Assembly: GCF_003416895.1 (NCBI RefSeq)
Contig: NZ_QVIO01000002.1
Coordinates: 186,001 to 250,000 of the forward strand
Direction of reading: 5' to 3'
Length of the DNA stretch: 64,000 nt
Source: Duganella sp. BJB476
GTDB lineage: Bacteria > Pseudomonadota > Gammaproteobacteria > Burkholderiales > Burkholderiaceae_D
Below the pieces are notes generated by a model. It was not told the origin of the DNA and ran no database searches. It saw nothing but the letters and a program-made list of their open reading frames with translations. The translations under genes and the position numbers were made by a program. Position 1 is the stretch's first letter; every line of letters begins with the position of its first letter. Shown here piece by piece: positions 1 through 8,822 of this stretch.

Positions 1-962
1 AGGCGCCGCACCTGTGCGTGACCTATGCCCATCGCGCGCATGGTGCCGATCTCCCTGCCCCGTTCATAGATGGTGGTCAGCGTCATCGCCGCCACGCCGA
101 GGAAGACGATGATGCAGATAACAACGCCGAACACCAGGAACTGATTGCGGTACAACGCCAGCACCTGCGAATACAGTGGCGCCAGCGCCTGCCAGGTGCG
201 CAGCTCGACATGCGCGTCGCTCATGGCCGCACGCAAGCGCGTCGATACGGCTTCGGCCTGCGCCGTGTCCTGGTACAGCACCGCGACGCTGGACACTTTG
301 GTCGTGCGCAGCAGTTCCTGCGCGGTTTCAAGCGGCATTTGCAGCAGGTACAAATCGGTCTGCGGAACACCGGTCGCCACCAGACCCACTACTTCCAGAT
401 CCATCGCGTTGACGCTGCCACTGACGGTGGTCGTCATCAACGTGATCGATTCGCCGGGCTTGACCGCCAGCCGCCGCGCCATCTCCTTGCCGATCAGGAC
501 TTGATAGCGGCCGGCCGGCTTCGCGCTCAGCGGGACGCCGGCAGCCAAAGTCTGGAAGGCGCCGAACGCCTGGCGCTCGCGGTCCGGCATCACGCCGCTG
601 CCCTCGAAATTGAGCGTGCGCGCGCCGTTCGATACCAATCCAGCAAACAGCAGGCGCGGGACCACGCGGCGCACTTGCGGTTCCTGCGCCAGTAGCGTTT
701 CCACCTGCGCCAGCGCCGGCCGGTCCAGTCCATATTGCAGCTGCTGTTCGGCGTAGCCGTCAAACTGTCCTGCGCCGGCCAGCTGCGCGTGTCCCAGACC
801 GCTGCGGATGGTGCTCTCGCGCAGGCCATCCAGCGAGGCCGCGATGTACGCCACAAACAGCAACAACGCCAAAGTACCCACGCCTATCGTACCGCCCAGC
901 AGAAGGGAGCGCCGTCCATTGCGGCGCACGTTGCGCAACGCGAGTATCAGCCATTGCTTCAT
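1..962 (-). CDS. FtsX/MacB-type ABC transporter permease (3' end outside window)
   Basis: The reading frame is open from the ATG at 962 to the left edge, so about 320 N-terminal residues are visible and the C-terminus is missing. The protein opens with a short basic stretch (MKQWLILALRNVRRNGRR), then a membrane helix at about residues 19-41. A periplasmic domain of the MacB core type spans roughly 42-270, with a second membrane helix starting near 275. The sequence ERGREIGTMRAMG just after that helix is a hallmark of FtsX-superfamily permeases. The start overlaps the stop of the ATPase gene by four bases (ATGA), so the two are translationally coupled and form one LolD/LolE-like or MacB-like transporter without an obvious fused ATPase. 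Substrate is unknown. Its place at the end of the TOMM operon suggests export, lipoprotein handling or self-protection; this is inference. Confidence 0.88.
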   Translation of the reverse strand, partial: MKQWLILALRNVRRNGRRSLLLGGTIGVGTLALLLFVAYIAASLDGLRESTIRSGLGHAQLAGAGQFDGYAEQQLQYGLDRPALAQVETLLAQEPQVRRVVPRLLFAGLVSNGARTLNFEGSGVMPDRERQAFGAFQTLAAGVPLSAKPAGRYQVLIGKEMARRLAVKPGESITLMTTTVSGSVNAMDLEVVGLVATGVPQTDLYLLQMPLETAQELLRTTKVSSVAVLYQDTAQAEAVSTRLRAAMSDAHVELRTWQALAPLYSQVLALYRNQFLVFGVVICIIVFLGVAAMTLTTIYERGREIGTMRAMGIGHAQVRR

Positions 963-1633
963 GCGACCTGCCTGCCGTCCGCCAGCCGCACCACGCTGTG
1001 CGCCATGTCCATCACCCGCTGGTCGTGGGTGGCGATGACGAAGGTGGTGCCAACCTGGCGATTCAGGTTGCCGATCAGCTCCAGCAACTGCTGCGCGGTC
1101 TTGCCATCCAGGTTACCGGTCGGTTCGTCGGCGATCACCAGGCTGGGACGATTGACCAGTGCCCGCGCGATGGCAACGCGCTGCTGCTGCCCGCCCGACA
1201 GTTCGGACGGCTCGTGCTTGAGGCGATGATCCATGCCGACCATCTGCAGCGCTTCAACGGCGCGGCGGCTGCGCTCAGCCGGCGACAGCTTTTGCGGCGC
1301 CAGCGCCAGCTCCACATTTTCCTGCGCCGTCAGCGTGCCAACCAGATTGAATTGCTGGAAAACGAAACCGAGCTTGCGGTTGCGGTACTGGTCCAGCTGC
1401 GGTTCCGCGATCCGGTCCAGGCGCTCACCATCAACGCTGATGCTGCCGCTGTCCGGCCGGTCGAAACGCGCCAGCATGCCGAGCAAGGTGCTCTTGCCGC
1501 TGCCCGACGGCCCCGCGATGGCCGTCACGCTGGGTTGATCGATGCGGAACGATACCCGGTCCAGCGCCACGATGCGCTCATCGCCGCGCAGATAGTGCTT
1601 CGATACCGCGTCAACTTCCAGAATGGCCGCCAT
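959..1633 (-). CDS. LolD/MacB-type ABC transporter ATP-binding protein
   Basis: This 224-residue ATPase has all nucleotide-binding motifs: Walker A GPSGSGKST near residue 40, Q-loop in VFQQFNL, signature LSGGQQQRVAIARAL, Walker B LVIADEPTGNLD, and the H-loop in VIATHD. The GNLDGKT segment and the length are typical of the LolD/FtsE/MacB branch, which works with FtsX-fold permeases. That fits the permease encoded immediately downstream with a 4-base overlap. The gene start overlaps the stop of the DUF2141 gene by one base (TGATG). It probably energises mechanotransmission across the inner membrane rather than classical substrate import. Confidence 0.93.
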   Translation of the reverse strand: MAAILEVDAVSKHYLRGDERIVALDRVSFRIDQPSVTAIAGPSGSGKSTLLGMLARFDRPDSGSISVDGERLDRIAEPQLDQYRNRKLGFVFQQFNLVGTLTAQENVELALAPQKLSPAERSRRAVEALQMVGMDHRLKHEPSELSGGQQQRVAIARALVNRPSLVIADEPTGNLDGKTAQQLLELIGNLNRQVGTTFVIATHDQRVMDMAHSVVRLADGRQVA

Positions 1634-2160
1634 CAGTAGACCATGTCGATATCGAGAACCGCTTTACCGGCCTTGACTTCAACCGCCGCATCCTCGAAGG
1701 ACGGTGGCCCGTAATTGCCCTTGGCGTTGCGAGAAAAGGCATAACCCTCCAGCGGCATGCCGTTGGGCGAGCGATCGAATTCACCGTTGCCATTCTCGTC
1801 GTGGAACAGCATGGCCGCATACACGCCAGGTTTAACGCCTTCAAACTTCAGATTGACGACCGGTGATGCGGCCACGGTCTGCATATAAGGGCAGCGTTTG
1901 AGGAAGGTCGCCTTGTCGCACAAGGCCGCCATGACCATGCCTTTGCTGCCGGCGACACCAGTCAATTTGATGGTAACACTGGCGCCGGCCGAGGGCGACG
2001 GCGCTTGCACCGAAGCCGCCTGCGGCGCCCGCGACAACAACGCTGCCAGCACCACGCCCACGCAGGCGACGATGCTCATGGTGGCGATCAGCGGAAGGCG
2101 GCGCAATTTGCTGCGCGTGTCTTCGCTCCCCTGCACTTTCGATAGATTTTGTTCGTTCAT
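1633..2160 (-). CDS. Membrane-anchored DUF2141 family protein
   Basis: The 175-residue protein has an N-terminal cytoplasmic stretch of about 23 residues, one membrane helix at about 24-44, then a DUF2141 domain from about 60 to the end. The domain shows the usual features: a VTIKLTGV strand, GMVMAALCDKATFL, the pair VYAAMLFHDENGNGEFD with its Asp/Asn-rich loop, the GMPLEGYAFSRNA segment and a terminal hydrophobic strand ending in Tyr. DUF2141 proteins are usually exported and of unknown function; the DENGNGEFD loop resembles calcium-binding loops. It lies 16 bases after the ABC-2 permease and one base-overlaps the LolD-like ATPase, so it belongs to the same transcript. A role as periplasmic partner of the transporter or as an immunity protein is possible but unproven. 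Confidence 0.85.
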   Translation of the reverse strand: MNEQNLSKVQGSEDTRSKLRRLPLIATMSIVACVGVVLAALLSRAPQAASVQAPSPSAGASVTIKLTGVAGSKGMVMAALCDKATFLKRCPYMQTVAASPVVNLKFEGVKPGVYAAMLFHDENGNGEFDRSPNGMPLEGYAFSRNAKGNYGPPSFEDAAVEVKAGKAVLDIDMVY

Positions 2161-2176
2161 GTCATGTCTCTTTTTT

Positions 2177-3289
2177 TCAGGAACGCGGCATCCACGTAAA
2201 ACGCCGCGCCGACAGCGCCAGGCAGGCTATCAGCATCACCGACAGCAAGGCCACGCTGTAAATATCCGTGCTCCATCCCATGCCGCCGGTCAGGCCGCGG
2301 CGTATGCTCGACATCATCGCGTTCAGCGGCAGACAGTCCAGTGCCTCGCGGGCCAGCTTGGGCAGGCCGCCCAACGGGACCATGAGATTACCCGAAAACA
2401 GCAGCGGGAAATACAGCAGGTTGCAGAACATGGTGGCGGCGGCCACGCTGTTGATCATGGCGGCGATCAGCAATCCCAATGCCAGGAACGCGCCGGCACC
2501 CAGCGCCAGCATGGCGATGGCGGCAGCCACCTGCATGCCGTCGGCGCTGATGCGCACACCGTAGATCGCCCAGGCGGCAAGGAACATCACCAGGCTGGCC
2601 GCCAACACGATCAACAGCCGCGACACGCACCACGCGGCCACCACGACGCCGGTCGGCATCGGGAACAGCTGGTACATGCGGAACATGCCACCCTCGCGCG
2701 CGGCCACCAGAGGGCCGGCAAAGCCCATCAAACTGGTGGACAGTATCACCATGCCGGCCAGGCCGGTGACGAGGAACAGGCGATAGTCCAGCGTCTGTTC
2801 GGCGACTGGAGGTGGCGGTGGCAAAGTCACACGCGGCGGCGCATTCAGGCCGTTCAGGTTGTAGACGTCGCTGTAGCCGCGCAGCAGGCCGTAGGCGGCG
2901 TCGAACGCGGCGCCCGCGCCATGGCCGCCGCGCAGCGCGATGTCGGTGGTGCGGCCGGCGGCGATGTTGGCGGCGAAACCGGCCGGTATCGTCAGCACGA
3001 AGTCGGCTTGCGCCGCCGTGCCGTCGGCGGGTGTCGTCACGGGAGCGAAGTCCACGCTGTGCTGCTGACGCAGGCCGGCCTGCAATTGCCGCAGGTAAGA
3101 GCTGCTCTCGGTGCTGCGATCGAGATCAACGATCGCCAGCGATACGGGACCGAGTTTGACGTCCTGGCCGAACAAGGCCATCTGCATGACCAGCATCAGC
3201 AAGGGGAAGGCAAAGGTCCAGAACAGCGCCAGTTTCCCGCGCAAGAACATGGCCAGATCGGCTTTGACCAGATGCAGAAGTATTTTCAT
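2177..3289 (-). CDS. ABC-2 type transporter permease
   Basis: The 370-residue protein has the ABC-2 membrane layout: a first helix at about residues 20-42, a large extracytoplasmic loop (about 45-175), then five closely spaced helices to the C-terminus, including a conserved-looking FPLLFSGNLMVPLGGLP segment before the last helix. No ATPase domain is present. Its start overlaps the end of the preceding peptidase-ATPase gene by four bases, so the fused ATPase is the obvious energy partner. Together they would make a one-ATPase, one-permease exporter for the modified peptide, comparable in role to SagG/H/I of streptolysin S. Substrate assignment rests on context. Confidence 0.88.
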   Translation of the reverse strand: MKILLHLVKADLAMFLRGKLALFWTFAFPLLMLVMQMALFGQDVKLGPVSLAIVDLDRSTESSSYLRQLQAGLRQQHSVDFAPVTTPADGTAAQADFVLTIPAGFAANIAAGRTTDIALRGGHGAGAAFDAAYGLLRGYSDVYNLNGLNAPPRVTLPPPPPVAEQTLDYRLFLVTGLAGMVILSTSLMGFAGPLVAAREGGMFRMYQLFPMPTGVVVAAWCVSRLLIVLAASLVMFLAAWAIYGVRISADGMQVAAAIAMLALGAGAFLALGLLIAAMINSVAAATMFCNLLYFPLLFSGNLMVPLGGLPKLAREALDCLPLNAMMSSIRRGLTGGMGWSTDIYSVALLSVMLIACLALSARRFTWMPRS

Positions 3290-5646
3290 GATGACTGCCC
3301 CGTTGTGGGCACGATTTGAGTGACGTCAGCAAGGAAGTCCTCGACCGACACTGGCTCCAGGCTGAATGCACCGATGCGCTGTTGTTCGATGAACTGACGG
3401 AAGCCCTGGTCGAAACCGGCGCCGCCGAACAGCTCCCAGGCGCCGTCGCGTTCACGCGGCGCTTGCACCAGTGCAGGCAGCGCGCGCAAGGCCTGCAACG
3501 CCGCTTCCGACAGGGCTTGCCGCAGCACGCCCTTGAATTGGCCGACTCGTTTTTCCATCAGCGATGCCAGCGTGCCCTCTGCCACGATACGGCCATCGTC
3601 GAGGCAGCAGATGCGGTCCATGCCGAGCAAGTCGGACGGCGCGTGCGAAATCACCAGCAGCGCCATCGGCAAAGCGGCCAGCAATTCGCGCAGCGCACGG
3701 GCGAACCATTCGTCCAGTCCCAGCGATGGTTCGTCGAGAATGGCCAACTCCGGCACATGGGCCAAGGCCATCCACAGCATCACGCGCTGTTTCTGGCCGC
3801 GCGACAGCTGCTGCCAGAACCGGTCGCGCAGTTCGTCCATTCCCAGCGCGCGGGTGACTGCGGCGTCGGTGCGCTGGTACATGGCCTGGTGCAGCGCCAT
3901 CATCTCGCGCACCTTGGTCTGACCTGGCAGGTCGTAGCCTTGCAACAGGCCGCCGATGCGCTGGCGCGTGGCCGCATCGCGTGGATCGCCCAGGTGCAGC
4001 GAGACGGTGCCGCGGTCGGGCTGGCGCAATCCCAGCAGGGTTTCCATCAACATCGACTTGCCGCTGCCGTTGCGGCCAATGAAGGCCACGCGCTCGCCGC
4101 GACGCACCGTCAGCGCGCCGGGACGCAGCGTGAACGAGGATGAGAGCCGCAGCTCCACGCCGCTCAGTTCCAGTAGCGCAGGTGCGGGGGCAGTTGGTGG
4201 CGCGTCCGGCGCGCGCGCCGCAGCGACGGCAACGGCCTCCTCCACTGGCATCTCGACACCGTATTCCAGCAAGACCTGCCGCGCATGCTCGCGGTAGACC
4301 GGGTCCTGCATCGCCTGTCGCAACTTGCTTACACCCAGGTCACGGTCGCCGCCATATGCGGGCGGCGCGTGCAACAGCAGCGACGCGTGCTGCACCAGCA
4401 GATCGGGATCGTTCGGTATCAGCTGCACGGCCTTGTTGAAGGCATTGATCGCCTGCTGGCCGGCGCTGGCGACCTTGATGATGTTGGGCCGGGCCAGCAA
4501 AATCATCAGGATCGCGTGCGTGCCGCGCCACAGCCACAGGCGTCCTTGTGGCAGGCATTCCCCGGCCTTGAGCAGCATCTCCAGCTGCGCCAGTTCATCG
4601 GCCGTCGGCGCGGTCGTGAAATTAACCTGCAATAGCGCGCGGTTGATGCGCGCGCCGAGCAGGCTGTCGAGCAGTGCAGGCTCGGCATGGATTTCATCCG
4701 CTTCCAGCGCGGCGATGGCCTCGTCGATATCCTTCGGATTCTTGTTGATCCAAGCGGTGAACACGGCCTGGCGCGCACGTTCGATCAGCACTGCCTGTTC
4801 GGCGCTTGGCCCGCCGTTGCGGGCGGCAGCGGGAAAACTCTGTCCGCAGGCCTCTTCCACCAGACGCACAATCTGGGCTTCCGAACCAGCCCGCGCCACG
4901 GCCGCGAACAGGCGCGTGATACGTCCCGCCCCGCCCAACGCGTAGATCGCTTCCAACAAATCGGCGCCGACGCGGCAGGCCGACTTGTACACGGCCAGAT
5001 CGCTGTCCACGCTTTCGCCGAACATGCTGTCGGCGCTGCGGCTCAGCAGCGTGCGCATCGGCGGCAGCAGATCCATGTCCGCCGCCGGCAACGTGGCGCC
5101 CGCGTGGCGGCTGGCGAAGAAATGCGCCAGTCCCTCGTCCAGCAAACGCACACCGCAAGTCAGGAAGCAATGCGCCACCTCGTGAAACTGCACCGCGCGC
5201 AGATCGTCGGGATATCCTGGTGACAGCGTGGACAGGCGCAACACCGCCAGTCCGGGGAAGCTCTCCATGGTCAGGTGCAGGTCGCGGCTCTCGGCGCGGC
5301 ATTGCAGCAAGATGCAGGGGACGGGCAGCTCCAGGAAGCCGGCGCAGCAAGCGATCGCCTCTTCAAAGTGAGACTGCAATGCCGGCGGCAGCGGCGCGGC
5401 GTCCAGCACGAACAGCGATCCGCTCGGATGCCAAGCCTGCTTGCCCACCACCATATCGAGCAGCAGCGGATAGGCATGGAAACGGCCGCGCAGCGCAAAC
5501 AGCTGGTCCAGTTCCGCCAGCGCGGCATCGCGCTCGCCCGCCGCCGCGTGACGCAGCAGCGCGAACGCGCCCTGCCGCAGGCTGGCTCCTGCCGCAGGCC
5601 CTACAGTCACTGCGTCGCCCAGCACACGGATGGCGTTGTCGTTCAT
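3286..5646 (-). CDS. Gluzincin-like peptidase, helical/TPR-like region and ABC ATPase in one chain
   Basis: This 786-residue protein combines parts rarely seen together. Residues 155-159 read HEVAH, followed by LLDEGLAHFF with Glu171, the zinc-site pattern of gluzincin metallopeptidases (HExxH plus a downstream Glu in an EGxA motif). Residues about 280-460 are helical and TPR-like, with a repeat such as AINAFNKAVQLIPNDPDLL. From about 490 there is a full ABC ATPase: Walker A GRNGSGKS at 524-531, signature LSRGQKQR at 614-621, Walker B LAILDEP from 634, H-loop His668. There is no membrane segment, so it must work with the ABC-2 permease whose start overlaps its stop. The start also overlaps the SagB-like gene by four bases. 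By analogy with C39-peptidase bacteriocin exporters it could remove the leader and power export, but here the peptidase class differs and would face the cytoplasm. The H-to-E spacing (12 residues) is short, so activity is not certain. Confidence 0.87.
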   Translation of the reverse strand: MNDNAIRVLGDAVTVGPAAGASLRQGAFALLRHAAAGERDAALAELDQLFALRGRFHAYPLLLDMVVGKQAWHPSGSLFVLDAAPLPPALQSHFEEAIACCAGFLELPVPCILLQCRAESRDLHLTMESFPGLAVLRLSTLSPGYPDDLRAVQFHEVAHCFLTCGVRLLDEGLAHFFASRHAGATLPAADMDLLPPMRTLLSRSADSMFGESVDSDLAVYKSACRVGADLLEAIYALGGAGRITRLFAAVARAGSEAQIVRLVEEACGQSFPAAARNGGPSAEQAVLIERARQAVFTAWINKNPKDIDEAIAALEADEIHAEPALLDSLLGARINRALLQVNFTTAPTADELAQLEMLLKAGECLPQGRLWLWRGTHAILMILLARPNIIKVASAGQQAINAFNKAVQLIPNDPDLLVQHASLLLHAPPAYGGDRDLGVSKLRQAMQDPVYREHARQVLLEYGVEMPVEEAVAVAAARAPDAPPTAPAPALLELSGVELRLSSSFTLRPGALTVRRGERVAFIGRNGSGKSMLMETLLGLRQPDRGTVSLHLGDPRDAATRQRIGGLLQGYDLPGQTKVREMMALHQAMYQRTDAAVTRALGMDELRDRFWQQLSRGQKQRVMLWMALAHVPELAILDEPSLGLDEWFARALRELLAALPMALLVISHAPSDLLGMDRICCLDDGRIVAEGTLASLMEKRVGQFKGVLRQALSEAALQALRALPALVQAPRERDGAWELFGGAGFDQGFRQFIEQQRIGAFSLEPVSVEDFLADVTQIVPTTGQSS

Positions 5647-6491
5647 GGCTTCGCGCTCTCCTGCGGTGCCTCGCGTCCCAGCAGCATGACCGACACTACG
5701 GTCTCGGTCACGCCGTCGATATCGAGCAGCGCCGCCAGTTCATCGTCATAGTAGGCGCCGTAGACTAGCGATCCCATACCCAGCCCCTGCGCCGCCAGGC
5801 ACAGGTTCTGCGATGCATGACCCGCTTCGAGCAACGCCATGCGATAGCCACGGGCGCCGTATTTGGCGGTGGCGCGCTGTGGTACGCTGGTCATCACGCA
5901 CACCAGCGGCGCCTTGATCGACTGCTCGCCGCCGCGCACTTCGGCGCTGCCGAAGGCGTCGCCGTCCTGAGGCTTCAACACGCGCAGGCAGTGCTCGCGC
6001 GCGTCGTAGTGGGCGATGCACGGTTCAACGCCCTCGACCTGGTTCAGGAAAAAGTAAAACTCGGTCGGATACAGGCCGCCCGGCGATGGATAGGCGCGGA
6101 ACGCCAGCTTGACGTGCGGCGCGGCGTCGCTGCTGCGGTACCGGTTCACGCGCACCGCATGGTGCAGCAGGCTCGAAACCTCGCGCAGGCTGAGCGCCGG
6201 CGCGAAGCCGCGCGCGCTGGTGCGTCCCGCCATTGCCGCCGCCAGTTCGCCCAGCGCTAGGTCAGGCTCCGGCAAGTCTATTTTCGGACAGGAGGCAAAC
6301 ACGTTGTAGCCCGCCGCGCCGCGCGCGATGAAGGCCGGATGCCGCAGGTAGCGGACGATGTTCTTGACCTGCCCCGCCAGCGTGGCGCGATGGAACTTGG
6401 TCTGCTCGTGCAGGATCTCGGCCGGGTCGTCGATGTCGAAATCGCCCGCCATGGCCTGCGGCGGCAGCAGTTCTTGCAAACTATGGTTCAT
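5643..6491 (-). CDS. SagB-type azoline dehydrogenase (FMN, nitroreductase fold)
   Basis: The 282-residue protein matches the SagB/McbC family of nitroreductase-fold flavoenzymes, which oxidise thiazolines and oxazolines in modified peptides to thiazoles and oxazoles with FMN. Recognisable segments are RTSARGFAP near residue 90, the SLLHHAVRVNRY segment, the SPGGLYPTEFYFFL motif near 135, and GHASQNLCLAAQGLGMGSL near 225, which is the usual flavin-binding C-terminal helix and turn. It is flanked by the YcaO gene (12 bases upstream) and the peptidase-ATPase gene (4-base overlap). Together with YcaO and the ThiF-like protein it completes the canonical BCD enzyme set of a TOMM cluster. Confidence 0.93.
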   Translation of the reverse strand: MNHSLQELLPPQAMAGDFDIDDPAEILHEQTKFHRATLAGQVKNIVRYLRHPAFIARGAAGYNVFASCPKIDLPEPDLALGELAAAMAGRTSARGFAPALSLREVSSLLHHAVRVNRYRSSDAAPHVKLAFRAYPSPGGLYPTEFYFFLNQVEGVEPCIAHYDAREHCLRVLKPQDGDAFGSAEVRGGEQSIKAPLVCVMTSVPQRATAKYGARGYRMALLEAGHASQNLCLAAQGLGMGSLVYGAYYDDELAALLDIDGVTETVVSVMLLGREAPQESAKP

Positions 6492-6503
6492 GTGAGGTCC
6501 GCA

Positions 6504-7835
6504 TTATGGGAAAGGATGAGGATCGGTATTCGGCGGCGGCACCTCGGCCAGCCCCCAGTGGCGGGCGATCTGGCGCAGGCGGCGCTCGTCGCGGCTCAAC
6601 ATGCCATCGCCGAACAGCAGCGGATGCAGGCCGGGGACCAGCGAGCGCACCACGCAGAAACCCAGGCTGGCGATATCCTCCGAGGTGACGTCAACCGCCA
6701 GCGCCGGCAAACCCATCGCGCGCAGGCGCGCCAGCAAATCGTCCAGCGTGGCCAGTTGATGCAGGGAGGCGTCGCCGCTGTCGATGGTCGCGGCATTCGC
6801 GAACAGGAAATCCATCGCCGGCTGGCGCGACGGCTCCAGGAAGTAGGCAAAATGATCGCCCGGATTGCGGATAGCGGCGCGCTCCGGCAGTGGCGTACCT
6901 GCGCCGAGGATGGAACTCGCCCAGCAATAGCCGTGCAGCGCTTCGATCACCGCCTTGTTGATCGCCTGCCCTACACCCAATTGTGCGCTGGCGCCCAGCG
7001 ACATGGTGCCGTCGTTGCGGCTGCGCGCAAGGCACAGCACCACCGGCAGGCCGACATCGGTGGTGATGTCCCACAGCCGCACGTCCAGCGACGGATGTTC
7101 AAGCGCGCGCTGCACGCCGGGCAGCAAAGCCGCCCGTGCCTCAGGGCCGACTTCCAGCCGGCGCGGCGCGTAACGCATCTGCCACATCGCCGCGAAGGCG
7201 TCGCGTTCGATCACTTCGCACAAGCCGCTCAGGATGGCGCGTTGTTCGTCCATGCCGCACGCCAGGCCGGTCGATGACGATTGGAATACGATCTCGCGCT
7301 GATTCTTCACCTGCATGCCGAGGTAGACCATCTGCGCCGGAACATAGCATTCGCGCTCCGGGTCGCACAGATCGGTCGCGCGCGCCCAGGCGCGGGTGAC
7401 GTCCGCATCGGGCGCGGAGAATTCAAAGCCCTCGGCCGCGTACTGCTCCGGCGAGAACAACACAAACTGCTCCAGCCCCACCGCCGCCGCGCCCAATTCG
7501 GCCTGGCTGGCGTAATGCAGCTGGTCGTCGAAATGCACGGCCGCCGAGTAGCGCTCGATCGCCTCGCCGAACGCCGCCCACAGCGCCGAGGTGCGGTCGA
7601 ACGCGGCGCCGGAACCTGCCAGGCTGGCGCGGTCGCTGGTCGGGTTGTTCGGTTTGGCGCGCGACGGATCGATCATCATCGCCTTGACGTCGACCATCAG
7701 CGCGTTGAAGACGAACAGGCCGCGCGCATCGGGATGCTCGGTCTCTTCCAGCAGCGTGGTGATGATGCCGTGACGGCGGTGCACCAGGGCTTCGTGGATC
7801 AGCGCCAGGCGCGCTGCATCGGATAATCGTTCCAT
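6504..7835 (-). CDS. YcaO-domain cyclodehydratase (SagD-like)
   Basis: The 443-residue YcaO protein would use ATP to activate backbone amides of the precursor so that Cys, Ser and Thr side chains cyclise to azolines. The ATP and metal-binding signatures are visible: SALWAAFGEAIERYSA near residue 87, a second ExxERD motif in SGLCEVIERDAFAA near 200, and SAQLGVGQAINKAVIEAL near 285. The chain ends in PHPFP, a C-terminal PxPxP motif characteristic of azoline-forming YcaO enzymes and known to matter for their activity. YcaO proteins of other functions usually lack it. The gene follows the ThiF-like gene by three bases, and in many clusters the two proteins form one complex or are fused. Confidence 0.95.
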   Translation of the reverse strand: MERLSDAARLALIHEALVHRRHGIITTLLEETEHPDARGLFVFNALMVDVKAMMIDPSRAKPNNPTSDRASLAGSGAAFDRTSALWAAFGEAIERYSAAVHFDDQLHYASQAELGAAAVGLEQFVLFSPEQYAAEGFEFSAPDADVTRAWARATDLCDPERECYVPAQMVYLGMQVKNQREIVFQSSSTGLACGMDEQRAILSGLCEVIERDAFAAMWQMRYAPRRLEVGPEARAALLPGVQRALEHPSLDVRLWDITTDVGLPVVLCLARSRNDGTMSLGASAQLGVGQAINKAVIEALHGYCWASSILGAGTPLPERAAIRNPGDHFAYFLEPSRQPAMDFLFANAATIDSGDASLHQLATLDDLLARLRAMGLPALAVDVTSEDIASLGFCVVRSLVPGLHPLLFGDGMLSRDERRLRQIARHWGLAEVPPPNTDPHPFP

Positions 7836-7838
7836 GGC

Positions 7839-8822
7839 TTAGGCCCGGCGACGCAGCAGCGATTGCTGGAACACGGTGCCGACCGGACGCGCCGTGCTGG
7901 CGTTGCCGCAACACGCGCAACGCGGCAAGCGCAGGATGCGGCTGCGATGGGTCTCGCCGCTCAGGCTATCGATCTCGCTGAAGACGCTGTGATGCAGGTC
8001 GTCCAGCGTGCCGCTCAGGTATTGCAGCGCCAGGCGCGAAGCTTCGGCCACGCCGAACTGGATCGCCAGCTTGCTCGGCAGCGCGTGGTACAGGATGTTT
8101 TCCGGCTTGCTGCGCACGTCGAATTCGGCGACGAACTTGCGCGTACTGCGCACCCGGTGGAAATAGCATTCGTAGCAGGCGGTCGCCTTCGGCATCACCA
8201 GCGGGCCGCACTGCACCGTGCTCCAGTCTATGCCCAGGTACAGGCTGGCCAGGCCGCGTTCGACCGCTTTGGCGTTCATCGCGCGGAAGGACGCGAAGTC
8301 CTCGAAATCGGAGCAGACCAGCAGCAGCGCGCGTTTGTCGCCGACGATATCGGCCGATGGCAGCTCGCCATCGCGGCCGATGCGCTGCAGCGGCACGCTC
8401 ATCTCGGCCAGTGCCTCGGCCAGCGCGTCGGCGCAGGCGCCCTCGCCGGCCAGCACCAGCAGCCAGTTGGCGCGGTCGTAGGCGGCCAGTTGGTCGCGCG
8501 GGATCAGCGCATCGAGTTCGCGGCGGTGCTGCAGATGCTGGTGGGTGGCGTCGCCGCCGGCACGGGCGTCGTCGCGCACCAGCACCCGGGCGTTGACCAG
8601 CGCCGTGACGGCCGCTTCGACCGCCTCGGGCGGGAAGCTGTCGGCCATCGCTTCGGTCAGCGCTGCCAGTTGCACGCCCTGCGCGGCCTGGTCGAGGATG
8701 CTCTTGAGCATGCCAACCTTGTCCTCGACCGTGAAGCGGCGGCCGACCACGGACATGGCTATCTTGTCCTCGCCCAGCGTGGTGATTTCCGCCAGCGGCG
8801 ATACGTAAAGTGACTCATTCAT
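7839..8822 (-). CDS. RRE-ThiF-like TOMM leader-binding partner (SagC-like)
   Basis: The 327-residue protein has an N-terminal winged-helix RiPP recognition element (about residues 1-85) followed by an E1/ThiF-like fold without a clear adenylation motif. It ends with two CxxC pairs, CYEC near residue 221 and CACC near 307, which form the usual structural zinc site of this family. Such proteins bind the leader peptide and present the core to YcaO; they do not catalyse cyclisation themselves. The ATG at 8822 has only a modest ribosome site (TAGGT). A perfect AGGAGG lies further upstream and serves a short ORF (8815-8850) that overlaps this start, so translational coupling is likely. Confidence 0.9.
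   Translation of the reverse strand: MNESLYVSPLAEITTLGEDKIAMSVVGRRFTVEDKVGMLKSILDQAAQGVQLAALTEAMADSFPPEAVEAAVTALVNARVLVRDDARAGGDATHQHLQHRRELDALIPRDQLAAYDRANWLLVLAGEGACADALAEALAEMSVPLQRIGRDGELPSADIVGDKRALLLVCSDFEDFASFRAMNAKAVERGLASLYLGIDWSTVQCGPLVMPKATACYECYFHRVRSTRKFVAEFDVRSKPENILYHALPSKLAIQFGVAEASRLALQYLSGTLDDLHHSVFSEIDSLSGETHRSRILRLPRCACCGNASTARPVGTVFQQSLLRRRA

Noticed and set aside
1898..3319. Long plus-strand ORF (473 codons) opposite the transporter genes
   Set aside because: It is antisense to the ABC-2 permease, has a Gln/His/Arg-biased composition typical of a GC-rich shadow frame, and lacks a ribosome site.
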